Below the pieces are notes generated by a model. The model worked only from the letters and a program-made list of their open reading frames with translations. It was not told the DNA's origin and made no database searches. DNA of 38,711 bases. Origin: Acidobacteriota bacterium (GTDB taxonomy: Bacteria > Acidobacteriota > Terriglobia > Terriglobales > Acidobacteriaceae). The stretch spans positions 1 through 38,711 of the forward strand of contig JANYDG010000074.1 in assembly GCA_025359885.1 (NCBI GenBank), written 5' to 3'. Position 1 is the first letter of the stretch; every line of letters begins with the position of its first letter. Shown in pieces: positions 23,322 to 32,139 of the stretch. Position numbers and translations under genes: made by a program.

Positions 23322-23394
23322 TTGGGCGCGAATGGGCAGAATCGGGGTGCTGGGCTCCCACTTTCGCAACAGATGCGCTTTATTCGCGCCCAAT
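23321..23394. repeat. Perfect 13-bp inverted repeat with 48-bp spacer
   Basis: ATTGGGCGCGAAT (23321-23333) is the exact reverse complement of ATTCGCGCCCAAT (23382-23394). The spacer is GC-rich. No flanking direct repeat is obvious. It lies directly upstream of tRNA-Lys. Confidence 0.9.
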
Positions 23395-23608
23395 CAACAC
23401 TCGATATGGGCCCTCGTCAGCCTCGATTCACCGGCCGTAAGCTCTTGCTTTGGCTGACGATATCGCAAAAAGCACCACACTTGCTATGTCCAACTGAAGC
23501 ACGCGGTGCTACTGTACAGCATGAAAATCTGCGTTCAAGCAGGCATTTCGACCACAATCTGCGAGCGGTAACAAAAAAAGTAGTACCTGGGTAACCGTTT
23601 GGGTGTTA

Positions 23609-23636
23609 TTGTCTGCTAATACGCTCGCCTTAAAAT
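23609..23636 (+). promoter_or_regulatory. Candidate promoter of the cellulose operon
   Basis: TTGTCT (23609-23614), a 16-bp spacer and TAAAAT (23631-23636) match a sigma-70 promoter moderately well. It would give an untranslated leader of about 150 nt before the bcsQ-like start. Confidence 0.45.
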
Positions 23637-23684
23637 TCAGATTGGTCGCAGGTCAGCGCCAGTCTTTTGTTCTCTGAGGGATCG

Positions 23685-23726
23685 TCAAAATCGCGGTTGC
23701 TGAACTGAGCCTCGAAGCGATTTTGA
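23685..23726 (+). promoter_or_regulatory. Stem-loop in the bcs operon leader
   Basis: TCAAAATCGC (23685-23694) pairs perfectly with GCGATTTTGA (23717-23726), and the 22-nt loop can form an additional GGTT/AGCC pairing. It lies between the candidate promoter and the first gene. I do not see the conserved core of a c-di-GMP riboswitch. Confidence 0.55.
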
Positions 23727-23795
23727 TGTTGAACAGGTCGGGAAGAAAACAGGCGCGTTCTGGAATTGAATTTGTCTTGAGGTGGAGAGTCCCAG

Positions 23796-26414
23796 GTGGG
23801 TATAACGGATCACAAATCGCAGGCCGACCCGAACGATGCTCCAACTCCGGAGGATGTGGCGACGCTGTATTCGTGGGCCAATCTTCATGGAGCCAAGTAT
23901 CGCGACTTTTCTGGCTCAAGGGCCCAGGCGCGGGAAGAAGCCCGGTTGCGGGTGGAGGAAGCCAAGGCCGCCGAGCAGCGCCGTCTGGAAGAAGAAGCGG
24001 AGCGCAAGCGCCAGGAAGCGGCGCAACTCGCTGCCCGGCTGGCCGCGGAAGCAGCCGAAGCTGCGCGGCAGGCTGAGGCTGAACGCCTCGCAGAAATTGC
24101 CCGCCAGGCCGAAGCGGAGCGCCAGGCAGTGTTGGCCGCTCAGGAAGCCCAGCGCCAGGCTGTGCAACAGCGTGCATGGCAACCTGCTGCACCCGATACA
24201 CATCACGAGGGCTTTGGGGACGACTACTCCACCGCTTACGCGGAACCGCACGTCGAGATGCATGAGAGCCATTCCCTGGAGGCAACTTCGGGGCCGGGGC
24301 ATGCGGTCACCCCGTACGCCGCTCAACCCTATCCCACGACGACGCAGGATTTCTATTCATTTGCCCCATCCGAATCGAGTTTCACTGCCGGCTATCCCGC
24401 AGATTTTGGTGGCGAACGCGGTTATGACTCGAATGCCTCGGGCAGCTCGACCGCTTCAACTGGCGCAGACCGGCGACCTGCCTCGCCGCAAGTCGAAGCT
24501 CGTTCTGACCGCCCGCAGGAACGCACGGCTGGTCAGCTCACGAATTATCAAGAACTCGCGCATACAGCCTGGGATCGGCCTCCCTATCAAGCAACGCCGC
24601 AGACTCCGTTTGGATCGCCCTATGCGGATCAACGGGCAGTGCAGTCGCAGCCGGTAGTGCCTCACGGGGCCGCGACTTATCCAGCTACGTCTTATCCAGC
24701 CACGTCTTATCCAGCACTGTCCTATCCAGCCACGTCACATCTGGCCGGTCCTGAAACGCAGTTCAGCCGCGAACCCCAGTTTCGCAGTGAGCCGCAGGCC
24801 CGTCCTGAGCAGCAGTTCCGTGCCGAGCATGAATCCGCACCGTATGTGCCGCAGCGACCGAACTCTGCGGTGGCGCAAAATCCTGCCGCGCCGCAGGGTG
24901 CAAATTTGCCCTCCACCGGGACTCCGTCTTCTTTGCCGGGCCGTGACTACCCGGCTGCTGCTCTAGAATCTGGCCATTTTGACGAGTACCCCGGTCAGCC
25001 TTACGTCCCGCAACAGATTGCGCACTACGCACAACAGCAGCCCGCGCAGGACTTCCGCTCGCACCCCTACGCTGCTACCCCCTACGGCCAGCTAACTCCA
25101 GACCCTTACGCTCAGTCAAACTGGCAGGCCGTTGAACAGCGGGAAACCGCCTTTCATCCAGCATGGCTGGCCCCTGAAGCCGTTCAGCCCGCTGTCGCTT
25201 CCCCTTCTGTCCAGGCGAACCCAACGGCAGTGAGTGCCCCAACCGCTCAGCAACGATTTGTCCCCGCGCATGCGAATGCAAGTGCTGCTCATCTTCCAGC
25301 TCGCAGCCCCCTGGCAGGCCCGGCACCGGGCCTTGTACCCGCGCAGGGGCCGGGCTACAGGCAGGGTGGAGCCTCTGTTGAAACGCAGACTCCCCCTTCC
25401 AGGCAGGCGAATGGCCCCACACCGGGAGCCGGGCCGGAAGTTACTTCCAAAGTCACAGCCGGAACAACTGAGCGAACGAACCTGGGCAACGAAAATCTGC
25501 TCGAGACCCGCGAACGCCTCGCCCACCGCTGGTATGCACTGAAGAGCGTCTTCGATCCAGGCAGCGCTCCTGCAGAGCCAGTCCAGGCGGCTCCACCGGC
25601 CCGCGTGCCCGTGCTCGCCGTTTTTTCGCTGGCTGGAGGGGTGGGTAAAACCAGCCTTATCGCTTCGCTCGGTCGCGCTCTCTCTTCGCATGCAGAGCGC
25701 GTTCTGCTGGTCGATACCGCAGCCTACGGATTGCTGCCCTTCTTCTTTGGCGCGCGCGACCAGCGTCCTGGCATGCTGCGGACCTTCAATGCCCCGGGCG
25801 GGGGGCTCGATGCACCGATCCAGCTGGTGACGCTTGACCCGGATGGTCACGCTCCGGACGGTCATGCCCCGAGCAGTCATGCCCCGGATGGTCAGAATGC
25901 CGCAGCAAATCAAGAAGCTGCGCAGGATTGGCTTGCCCAGGAGGTCGGTCGCTACACACGCGGCATTCACCGTGTGCTCATCGACCTGCCGACGGCTTCT
26001 GGTTCCACGACGCGGCGCGTCCTGCGGCTGGCGCCTACGGTGCTGGTCCCGGTCATTCCCGACATGAACTCAGTGGTCAGCGTCGGTGCCATTGAATCGT
26101 TCTTCCGCCATAGCGGCCAGATCAATGGCAAGCAGATCATGCCGTACTACATTCTCAATCAGTTTGATTACTCCCTGCCGCTGCACCTCGATGTGCGCGA
26201 GATACTGCGTGAACAAATCGGCGACCGCCTCTTGCCATTTGCGCTGCGCCGCAGCGGCTCAGTCAGCGAAGCCCTGGCAGAAGGCATGACCGTGATGGAT
26301 TACGCTCCGAATGCAACCGTAGCTGAAGACTACGGCAGTCTCGCCGGGTGGGTCCGCAACCTTTCCGCCCCTGCAACTCAAGCCTACCGCGGCGTTCGCT
26401 GGAGTGAACGATGA
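23796..26414 (+). CDS. bcsQ: BcsQ/YhjQ-like cellulose operon ATPase with long disordered N-terminal region
   Basis: The protein has 872 aa. Residues about 8-40 hold a compact conserved-looking segment (EDVATLYSWANLHGAKYRDFSGSR), reminiscent of the N-terminal motif of BcsR/BcsP-type accessory proteins. Residues 40-130 are an Ala/Glu/Arg-rich coiled coil. Residues 130-600 are low complexity, rich in Pro, Gln, Tyr and Ser. Residues 605-872 form a MinD/ParA-like ATPase with Walker A GGVGKTS, LLVDTAAYG, HRVLIDLPTAS and VPVIPDMNS. As in BcsQ, the MinD signature lysine of the Walker A is missing (LAGGVGKTS). BcsQ is needed for cellulose secretion and its polar placement in enterobacteria. GTG start at 23796 has GGTGGAG about 9 nt upstream. 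The stop overlaps the bcsAB start (ATGA). Confidence 0.85.
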   Translation: MGITDHKSQADPNDAPTPEDVATLYSWANLHGAKYRDFSGSRAQAREEARLRVEEAKAAEQRRLEEEAERKRQEAAQLAARLAAEAAEAARQAEAERLAEIARQAEAERQAVLAAQEAQRQAVQQRAWQPAAPDTHHEGFGDDYSTAYAEPHVEMHESHSLEATSGPGHAVTPYAAQPYPTTTQDFYSFAPSESSFTAGYPADFGGERGYDSNASGSSTASTGADRRPASPQVEARSDRPQERTAGQLTNYQELAHTAWDRPPYQATPQTPFGSPYADQRAVQSQPVVPHGAATYPATSYPATSYPALSYPATSHLAGPETQFSREPQFRSEPQARPEQQFRAEHESAPYVPQRPNSAVAQNPAAPQGANLPSTGTPSSLPGRDYPAAALESGHFDEYPGQPYVPQQIAHYAQQQPAQDFRSHPYAATPYGQLTPDPYAQSNWQAVEQRETAFHPAWLAPEAVQPAVASPSVQANPTAVSAPTAQQRFVPAHANASAAHLPARSPLAGPAPGLVPAQGPGYRQGGASVETQTPPSRQANGPTPGAGPEVTSKVTAGTTERTNLGNENLLETRERLAHRWYALKSVFDPGSAPAEPVQAAPPARVPVLAVFSLAGGVGKTSLIASLGRALSSHAERVLLVDTAAYGLLPFFFGARDQRPGMLRTFNAPGGGLDAPIQLVTLDPDGHAPDGHAPSSHAPDGQNAAANQEAAQDWLAQEVGRYTRGIHRVLIDLPTASGSTTRRVLRLAPTVLVPVIPDMNSVVSVGAIESFFRHSGQINGKQIMPYYILNQFDYSLPLHLDVREILREQIGDRLLPFALRRSGSVSEALAEGMTVMDYAPNATVAEDYGSLAGWVRNLSAPATQAYRGVRWSER
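24678..24737. repeat. 4 x 15-bp in-frame tandem repeat in the bcsQ-like gene
   Basis: Four copies of a TATCCAGCCACGTCT-like unit encode the pentapeptide YPATS (YPATS, YPATS, YPALS, YPATS) in the disordered region. The copies differ at a few bases. Confidence 0.92.
25842..25895. repeat. 3.6 x 15-bp in-frame tandem repeat inside the ATPase domain
   Basis: Units of GATGGTCATGCCCCG type encode DGHAP, DGHAP, SSHAP and a partial DGQ. They sit in a loop of the MinD-like domain between strands, where BcsQ homologues have a short linker. Confidence 0.88.
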
Positions 26415-29400
26415 GTCTTTCTCAGGTCTGGCACGATATTGGTGCCGGGGAGTCATTTTTGTTCAAGGTGGTACGCGGCATTTTCCTGTGCGTAGCGCTG
26501 GTCATGTTCTATTTCTTTGCCACGCTGCCCCTTACCTGGCCGCAGCAGGCGGTTTGCGGTTTGCTCACCCTGCTGATGGGCATCGCGCTGGGGCGTACAT
26601 CCGATTCTTACCTCATCACGCTCACCCTGATGGTGCTTTCGCTCTTCGCGACCTTCCGATACGGTTTCTGGCGCATTACCATGACGGTGATGTTCTTCAA
26701 AGACCCGGCAAACCACTGGGGCGCGCTCGATGCTTTTTTTATCATGTCGCTGGTTTTTGCCGAGGGCTACGCCTTCATCATTCTCTTTCTCGGCTTCTTT
26801 CAGACCATCTGGCCACTTCGTCGCGCGCCCATGCCGCTGCCTGACAATCCGGAGGAATGGCCGCACATCGATGTCCTCGTCCCGACCTACAACGAGCCCC
26901 TCGAGGTCGTTCGCTACACTGCGCTCGGAGCCCTGAACATTGACTGGCCCACCGACAAGCTGCACGTCTACATCCTCGATGACGGCCGCCGCAAGGAGTT
27001 TGAAGACTTTGCCTTTGAAGCGGGCGTAGGCTACAAGATTCGTCCAGACAACTTCCATGCCAAGGCGGGCAACATCAACACGGCTCTGAAGAGCCTGGAT
27101 TCGCCCTACGTCGCCATCTTTGATTGCGACCACGTGCCTACGCGCAGCTTTTTGCAGATGACCATAGGGTGGTTCCTGCGTGATCGCAATCTGGCCATGC
27201 TGCAGACGCCTCACCATTTCTATTCGCCCGACCCGTTTGAGCGAAACCTGCAGCAGTTCCACATCATTCCCAACGAAAACGAGCTTTTTTATGGCATCGT
27301 GCAGGATGGCAATGATTTCTGGAATGCGACCTTCTTCTGCGGTTCGTGCGCTGTGCTGCGCAGGACGGCGCTGGACGAAATCGGTGGCATTGCCGTAGAA
27401 ACCGTTACCGAAGATGCGCATACCTCGCTGCGCATGCAATCGAATGGCTGGAACACTGCCTATATCAACATTCCGCAGGCTGCCGGCCTGGCCACGGAGA
27501 GGCTCTCGGCTCACGTCGGCCAGCGTATTCGCTGGGCTCGCGGCATGATTCAAATTCTGCGCACCGATAACCCGCTCTTTGCTCCCAAGCTTTCGATTGC
27601 GCAGAGGCTTTGCTACTTCAACGCGATGTCGCACTTCCTTTATCCGCTGCCGCGACTGATCTTCCTGACTGCTCCTTTGATCTACCTGTTGCTGTCGCAC
27701 ACCAACGTGCCGGGCTACTGGGCGGCCATTCTCGCGTACGCATTGCCGCATCTTACGCTCTCAAATATTACGAACTCGCGTATCCAGGGCCAGCATCGCC
27801 ACTCCTGGTGGAATGAAATCTACGAGACCGTACTCTCGCCGTACATTCTGCTGCCGACGATGCTCGCACTGATCAACCCCAAGCTGGGCAAATTCAACGT
27901 TACAGCCAAGGGTGGCATCGTCAAGCGCAGTTTCTACGACATCAAGATTGCGCAGCCGTTTCTGGTGCTTCTCTTCTTCAACTTTCTCGGCCTTGCTGTG
28001 GCGATTCCACGCTTTTTCATCTGGGATCGGGACCGCCCCGGCACGGTGATCATGAACTGCATCTGGTGCTTCTTTAACATCATCGTGCTCGGCGTCTGTT
28101 CTGCCGTATCGCGCGAAATGCAGCAGTTGCGCCACCATGTCCGCATCAAGATCGTCACGCCGGTGACCGTGACCATGGCGGACGGACGCATCGTCAAAGG
28201 CGAAACCATCGACCTCTCGAGCGGCGGCACCGCAATTCGCTTGCTGGAGCCGGTGACCATCAGCCCGGGGGACGTCGGCAAACTCGTCTTTCCCGCGTCA
28301 TCGATGGAAATTGATCTACCCATCAATCTCGTGTTGAGCGAAAAATCCATCCTTCGTGTCAGCTTCAGAGAGCTCACCATCCGCCAGCAGGAGCTGCTAA
28401 CCGTGGTGCTCTACTCTCGTGCAGACACCTGGCTTGGCTGGGGTGAGAGCCGCGAAGTGGACCAATCCATGCGCAGCCTCGGCCGCATTTTCTATATCTC
28501 GTTCAAAGGCCTGAAGATGACATTCCTGAGCTTGTTCTTCAACGCAAATTCTTCCAAGGCCAAAGCACCGTCCAAGGGCAAAGCGAAATCAAAATCAGCG
28601 GGCGACGCCGCGCAGGGTTCTTCGAAGACGCTGGGCAAGACCCCGGTGACTGGCCCGGTCAAGCTCGATGCCGGTGCGAAGGCGAGTGTGCCTGCCAGCG
28701 CAGCGCATGTTCTGCTGGTGCTGCTGATGCCTCTGCTGCTTCTCGCCGGGGCAGGGAAGGCCCTTCACGCCCAGCCGGGGAGCATGGGCTACGATGCGCG
28801 CCAGGCCATCGCCAAGGCTCCGCCACCGCCCTCCGGCCAGTTTCGCGATGTCTTCAGTCTCAAGGAAGCAGGCTCACCTGAAATCGAGCTGCACGGCATT
28901 GACAGCCAGCACACGACTTTCTTTACCCTGCCACAGACCCACGTTGTCAAAAGCGCCAAGGTTCATATTTACTACGCATTCTCTCCAAGCCTGCTGCCGG
29001 CTTTGAGCCATATCCAGCTGATGGTCAACGGGACGCTCTTTGCCACCTTGCCCGTTCCCCCCGGTCAAACTCCCGGGTCAGGAAGCAAAGACGAAGAGGC
29101 CGAGTTTTCCATCCCCTCGGAACTGCTGGTGCGCAAGAATACTCTGACCGTCGAGTTCATCGGTCACTACGTTCTGACCTGCGAAGACCCCGCCAACACG
29201 ACGCTCTGGGCCCGCGTCTCTACCGGCACCTACATGGATTTCTCCGGGGACATCCTGCCCATCTCAGACGATCTGAAGCAGTTGCCTCTGCCCTTCCTCG
29301 ATACGGAAGTCGTCGATTCTCCGAAGATCCCGGTCGTCTTCCCCACCGCACCGTCGGCAAAAGTAATTCAGGCCGCTGGCATCGTTACCTCCTACTTTGG

Positions 29401-30940
29401 GATGGAGTCAGAGAATCGCCCGGTCCGTTTTCCGACCTTCCTCGGACAGCTCCCGGCGGGTAACGCAATCATCATTTCGGATAATCCGACCAATCTTCCC
29501 GCAGGCCTGAATCTTGGCAGCGTCTCCAGCCCGACGGTGGCCATGCGGTCCAATCCGAATGACCCCTTCAGCAAGGTTTTGATTGTCACCGGCCAGGATG
29601 CCGACCAGTTGCTGATCGCGGCTCAGGCTATCGGTCTGCACTCTGATTTTCTGCAAGGGCCTACTTCTTCGATTGACAGCCTCAAGCTGCCTTCGATACC
29701 GGACGCCGATGCAGCCCCGCGCTGGGCTCGCACCGACCAGACCATAGCGCTGTGGGATTATGCGAACGCGCAGGAGCTTCAGGGCGATGGCTCGGCTCCG
29801 GTGAACGTCTACTTCCGTATTCCGCCCGACATTTTTTACGGCGAGCGCCCCAATGCAGTTCTGAAGATGTTCTACCGCTACAACCCGATCCCGATCGGGC
29901 CGATCTCGAGTATCCAGGTGCGCGTCAACAATGCCTTCCTGGGTTCGCTGCCGCTGATTCCGGGGTCCGAGACTTCGCGGGTGGTGCAGACTGAGGTGCC
30001 TGTACCGGTTGTGAATCTGCGGCCTTTCTCGAATTCGCTCTCTTTTGATTTCACCTTTCAACTGGTCAAGTCTGGCGGATGCAAAGACACTACGCCCATC
30101 AACATGCAGGGAGCGGTGTTGCGCGACACTTTTCTCGATCTGCGCGGCTATCCGCACTACGCACCGCTGCCCAATCTCGAGGTTTTTGCGAACGCAGGTT
30201 TCCCCTTTACCCATCGCGCCGACCTCAGCGAAACCACGGTCATTCTCCCCTCGCTTCCGACTTCACAGGAGCTTGAACTTTTCCTTACCCTCATGGGTCA
30301 CTTCGGCCGTCAAACGGGACTGCCCGTCTTCCGTGTTACCGTCGCCGCTGCGGATGCGATGAAGGCCGGCGCGGCCACCGACTACCTCGTCCTTGGTACC
30401 GGCGATGACCAGCCTGCGTTTGACAAGCTCAGCCCCAGCCTTCCCGTCAACGTCCGGGGCGGTCAGGTACAGATCAAAGACACCCAGGGTCTCTTCTTTC
30501 TGCCCCATCACGCCTGGTGGAAGATTCAAGCCCAGGAGCATACGGAATCGGGCGACCTGACCGCCTCTGGTACCCCCGACTCCGTCATCGAAGGCGTCGA
30601 ATCGCCCTTCACTGCTGGTCGCAGCGTGGTGCTGATCAATGTCAAAGACGCCGCGGCCTACGAGAATTTTCTCACCACCTTCCTCAAGGTGCAGCAGGCC
30701 AGCGACATCAATGGAACCGTCGCGGTGCTGCATGGATCTCTCTTCCAGTCTTTCCGAATCGGTGCCAAGGTGTACCACATCGGCACCCTTCCCTGGTGGA
30801 CCGGTATGACCCTGTGGTTCATGCAGGTACCGTGGCTGGCCGCTGTTCTTGCCATGGGTCTGGCCTTCCTGCTCGCGGTGTGGATTCGCATCTGGCTCAG
30901 AACCAAGGCCCGCAAGCGCCTGCAGATGGAAGAAAACTAA
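26411..30940 (+). CDS. bcsAB: Cellulose synthase BcsA-BcsB fusion protein
   Basis: The protein has 1509 aa. BcsA part (1 to ~690): N-terminal membrane helices; GT2 domain with DDG near 190, DCD near 238, TED near 332 and QRIRW near 370; gating loop FNVTAKGG near 495; further helices; PilZ domain with RHHVR near 573 and DLSSGG near 600, i.e. both c-di-GMP binding motifs. A Lys/Ala/Ser-rich linker (about 715-760) leads to a hydrophobic segment (LLVLLMPLLLLAGAG) replacing the BcsB signal peptide, then the periplasmic BcsB domains (780-1465) and the C-terminal membrane anchor (TLWFMQVPWLAAVLAMGLAF). Polymerises UDP-glucose and passes the glucan to the periplasm. All catalytic motifs are intact. 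A fused AcsAB is known in Komagataeibacter. It overlaps bcsZ by one base (TAATG). Confidence 0.96.
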   Translation: MSLSQVWHDIGAGESFLFKVVRGIFLCVALVMFYFFATLPLTWPQQAVCGLLTLLMGIALGRTSDSYLITLTLMVLSLFATFRYGFWRITMTVMFFKDPANHWGALDAFFIMSLVFAEGYAFIILFLGFFQTIWPLRRAPMPLPDNPEEWPHIDVLVPTYNEPLEVVRYTALGALNIDWPTDKLHVYILDDGRRKEFEDFAFEAGVGYKIRPDNFHAKAGNINTALKSLDSPYVAIFDCDHVPTRSFLQMTIGWFLRDRNLAMLQTPHHFYSPDPFERNLQQFHIIPNENELFYGIVQDGNDFWNATFFCGSCAVLRRTALDEIGGIAVETVTEDAHTSLRMQSNGWNTAYINIPQAAGLATERLSAHVGQRIRWARGMIQILRTDNPLFAPKLSIAQRLCYFNAMSHFLYPLPRLIFLTAPLIYLLLSHTNVPGYWAAILAYALPHLTLSNITNSRIQGQHRHSWWNEIYETVLSPYILLPTMLALINPKLGKFNVTAKGGIVKRSFYDIKIAQPFLVLLFFNFLGLAVAIPRFFIWDRDRPGTVIMNCIWCFFNIIVLGVCSAVSREMQQLRHHVRIKIVTPVTVTMADGRIVKGETIDLSSGGTAIRLLEPVTISPGDVGKLVFPASSMEIDLPINLVLSEKSILRVSFRELTIRQQELLTVVLYSRADTWLGWGESREVDQSMRSLGRIFYISFKGLKMTFLSLFFNANSSKAKAPSKGKAKSKSAGDAAQGSSKTLGKTPVTGPVKLDAGAKASVPASAAHVLLVLLMPLLLLAGAGKALHAQPGSMGYDARQAIAKAPPPPSGQFRDVFSLKEAGSPEIELHGIDSQHTTFFTLPQTHVVKSAKVHIYYAFSPSLLPALSHIQLMVNGTLFATLPVPPGQTPGSGSKDEEAEFSIPSELLVRKNTLTVEFIGHYVLTCEDPANTTLWARVSTGTYMDFSGDILPISDDLKQLPLPFLDTEVVDSPKIPVVFPTAPSAKVIQAAGIVTSYFGMESENRPVRFPTFLGQLPAGNAIIISDNPTNLPAGLNLGSVSSPTVAMRSNPNDPFSKVLIVTGQDADQLLIAAQAIGLHSDFLQGPTSSIDSLKLPSIPDADAAPRWARTDQTIALWDYANAQELQGDGSAPVNVYFRIPPDIFYGERPNAVLKMFYRYNPIPIGPISSIQVRVNNAFLGSLPLIPGSETSRVVQTEVPVPVVNLRPFSNSLSFDFTFQLVKSGGCKDTTPINMQGAVLRDTFLDLRGYPHYAPLPNLEVFANAGFPFTHRADLSETTVILPSLPTSQELELFLTLMGHFGRQTGLPVFRVTVAAADAMKAGAATDYLVLGTGDDQPAFDKLSPSLPVNVRGGQVQIKDTQGLFFLPHHAWWKIQAQEHTESGDLTASGTPDSVIEGVESPFTAGRSVVLINVKDAAAYENFLTTFLKVQQASDINGTVAVLHGSLFQSFRIGAKVYHIGTLPWWTGMTLWFMQVPWLAAVLAMGLAFLLAVWIRIWLRTKARKRLQMEEN

Positions 30941-32139
30941 TGGCGACACAACCACCGCGACCTGGGCAGGTTGCAAGGAAGATAACGATTCTCGCTGGAT
31001 TGCTATGGGCGCTCACACCGACTTTTGCCGGGCAGGGAAGCGCCCCCGCTGCGGTGGCTGAGCAGACCAACCATGCCCGCCTTTGGCAGGCGTACAGCAG
31101 CCGATTTATCAGCGCGGATGGCCGTGTGATTGATCCCCTGGCAGGCGACCGAACTACCTCAGAAGGCCAGAGTTATGCGCTCTTCTTTGCACTGGTGAAC
31201 GACGATCGCGCTCACTTTGAAAAAGTCCTGAGCTGGACCCAGAGCAATCTCTCAGGGGGCGACCTTGGTGGCCATCTGCCCGCGTGGACCTGGGGTCACA
31301 GCAAGGATGGCCATTGGGGAATTACCGATCCAAACTCCGCCTCTGACTCTGACCTGTGGATTGCCTACGACCTGATTGAAGCCGGCCGCCTGTGGAACGA
31401 CCATCACTATGCAGGTCTTGGCCGCCAGATGCTTGCCAACATTGCCCGGCATGAAGTCTCAGACATGCCCGGCTTTGGCCCTGTGTTGCTACCTGGCCCA
31501 GTTGGTTTCCACTCGCAACGTTCCTGGGTTCTTAATCCCAGCTATACCCCGGTTTTTATTCTCGAACGGATGGCCGTCATCGACCCCGCTGGCCCCTGGG
31601 CAGACGTCGCCGCGACGGTGCCCGCGCTGATGGGCCGCAGCACCCGCTCCGGTTTCGCCATGGACTGGGTCTCCTACACGCCGGGCGAAGGTTTTGTCCC
31701 GAGCCTTATCACCGGGAAAAAAGATGCGACGGCCGTGGGCAGTTATGACGCCATCCGCGTCTATCTGTGGGCGGGCATGCTTTCTGACTCGAGTCCGCTC
31801 AAAAGCCGTATGATTGGGTGGCTCCAGGGGATGAAACTTTACCTCGAACGCCACGGTGCGCCACCGGAGAAAGTCAGCGGCGAAGGAGTACCCCTCAATG
31901 GCGATGGACCCGTTGGTTTTTCAGCGGCGCTATTGCCCTATTTACGCAGCATTTCAACCGAATCGGCAGTTGCCCAACAGTTGGTGCGCATCGGATCGCA
32001 ACTCGATGAAAAATCGAATCTGTATGGAACAAGCCCGACGTATTACGATCAGAATTTGATCCTCTTCGGCAGCGGTTGGATCGAGAAGCGCTTTCAGTTT
32101 GGAGCCAATGGGGAATTGCTAGTACGATGGTCTCGCTAA
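30940..32139 (+). CDS. bcsZ: Periplasmic endo-beta-1,4-glucanase BcsZ (GH8)
   Basis: The protein has 399 aa. A signal peptide (ARKITILAGLLWALTPTFAG) precedes the GH8 (alpha/alpha)6 barrel: LWQAYSSRFISADGRVIDP, DRTTSEGQSYALFFAL with catalytic acid Glu75, SDSDLWIAYDLIEAGRLW with Asp138 in substrate binding, WVLNPSYTPVFI, and GSYDAIRVYLWAGM with the likely base Asp270. It cuts non-crystalline cellulose during export and is a normal part of bcs operons. The start at 30940 overlaps the bcsAB stop (TAATG). A longer frame starting at 30517 lies inside bcsAB and is not used. The stop overlaps bcsC in the same way. Confidence 0.95.
   Translation: MATQPPRPGQVARKITILAGLLWALTPTFAGQGSAPAAVAEQTNHARLWQAYSSRFISADGRVIDPLAGDRTTSEGQSYALFFALVNDDRAHFEKVLSWTQSNLSGGDLGGHLPAWTWGHSKDGHWGITDPNSASDSDLWIAYDLIEAGRLWNDHHYAGLGRQMLANIARHEVSDMPGFGPVLLPGPVGFHSQRSWVLNPSYTPVFILERMAVIDPAGPWADVAATVPALMGRSTRSGFAMDWVSYTPGEGFVPSLITGKKDATAVGSYDAIRVYLWAGMLSDSSPLKSRMIGWLQGMKLYLERHGAPPEKVSGEGVPLNGDGPVGFSAALLPYLRSISTESAVAQQLVRIGSQLDEKSNLYGTSPTYYDQNLILFGSGWIEKRFQFGANGELLVRWSR

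Larger units (their letters stand above)
23276..23795. other. 520-bp gene-free region upstream of the cellulose operon
   Basis: No credible gene. It contains the tRNA-Lys promoter, a perfect 13-bp inverted repeat (23321-23333 and 23382-23394), a possible bcs promoter (23609-23636) and a stem-loop in the bcs leader (23685-23726). A 90-codon plus-strand reading at 23322-23594 lacks a ribosome binding site and protein-like composition. Confidence 0.65.

Noticed and set aside
23322-23594. 90-codon plus-strand frame after tRNA-Lys
   Set aside because: It starts in the tRNA promoter/inverted repeat, lacks a ribosome binding site and has no protein-like pattern.
23637-23795. c-di-GMP riboswitch in the bcs leader
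   Set aside because: The conserved core and tetraloop-receptor sequences of the known classes were not found; only an unassigned stem-loop can be supported.
23796-26414. BcsQ-like gene as a chromosome-partitioning ParA/MinD protein
   Set aside because: The ATPase part resembles MinD, but the Walker A variant and the direct coupling to bcsAB, bcsZ and bcsC favour BcsQ.
30517-30939. Upstream extension of bcsZ
   Set aside because: The frame stays open inside bcsAB, but the start at 30940 gives a proper signal peptide and a typical stop-start overlap.
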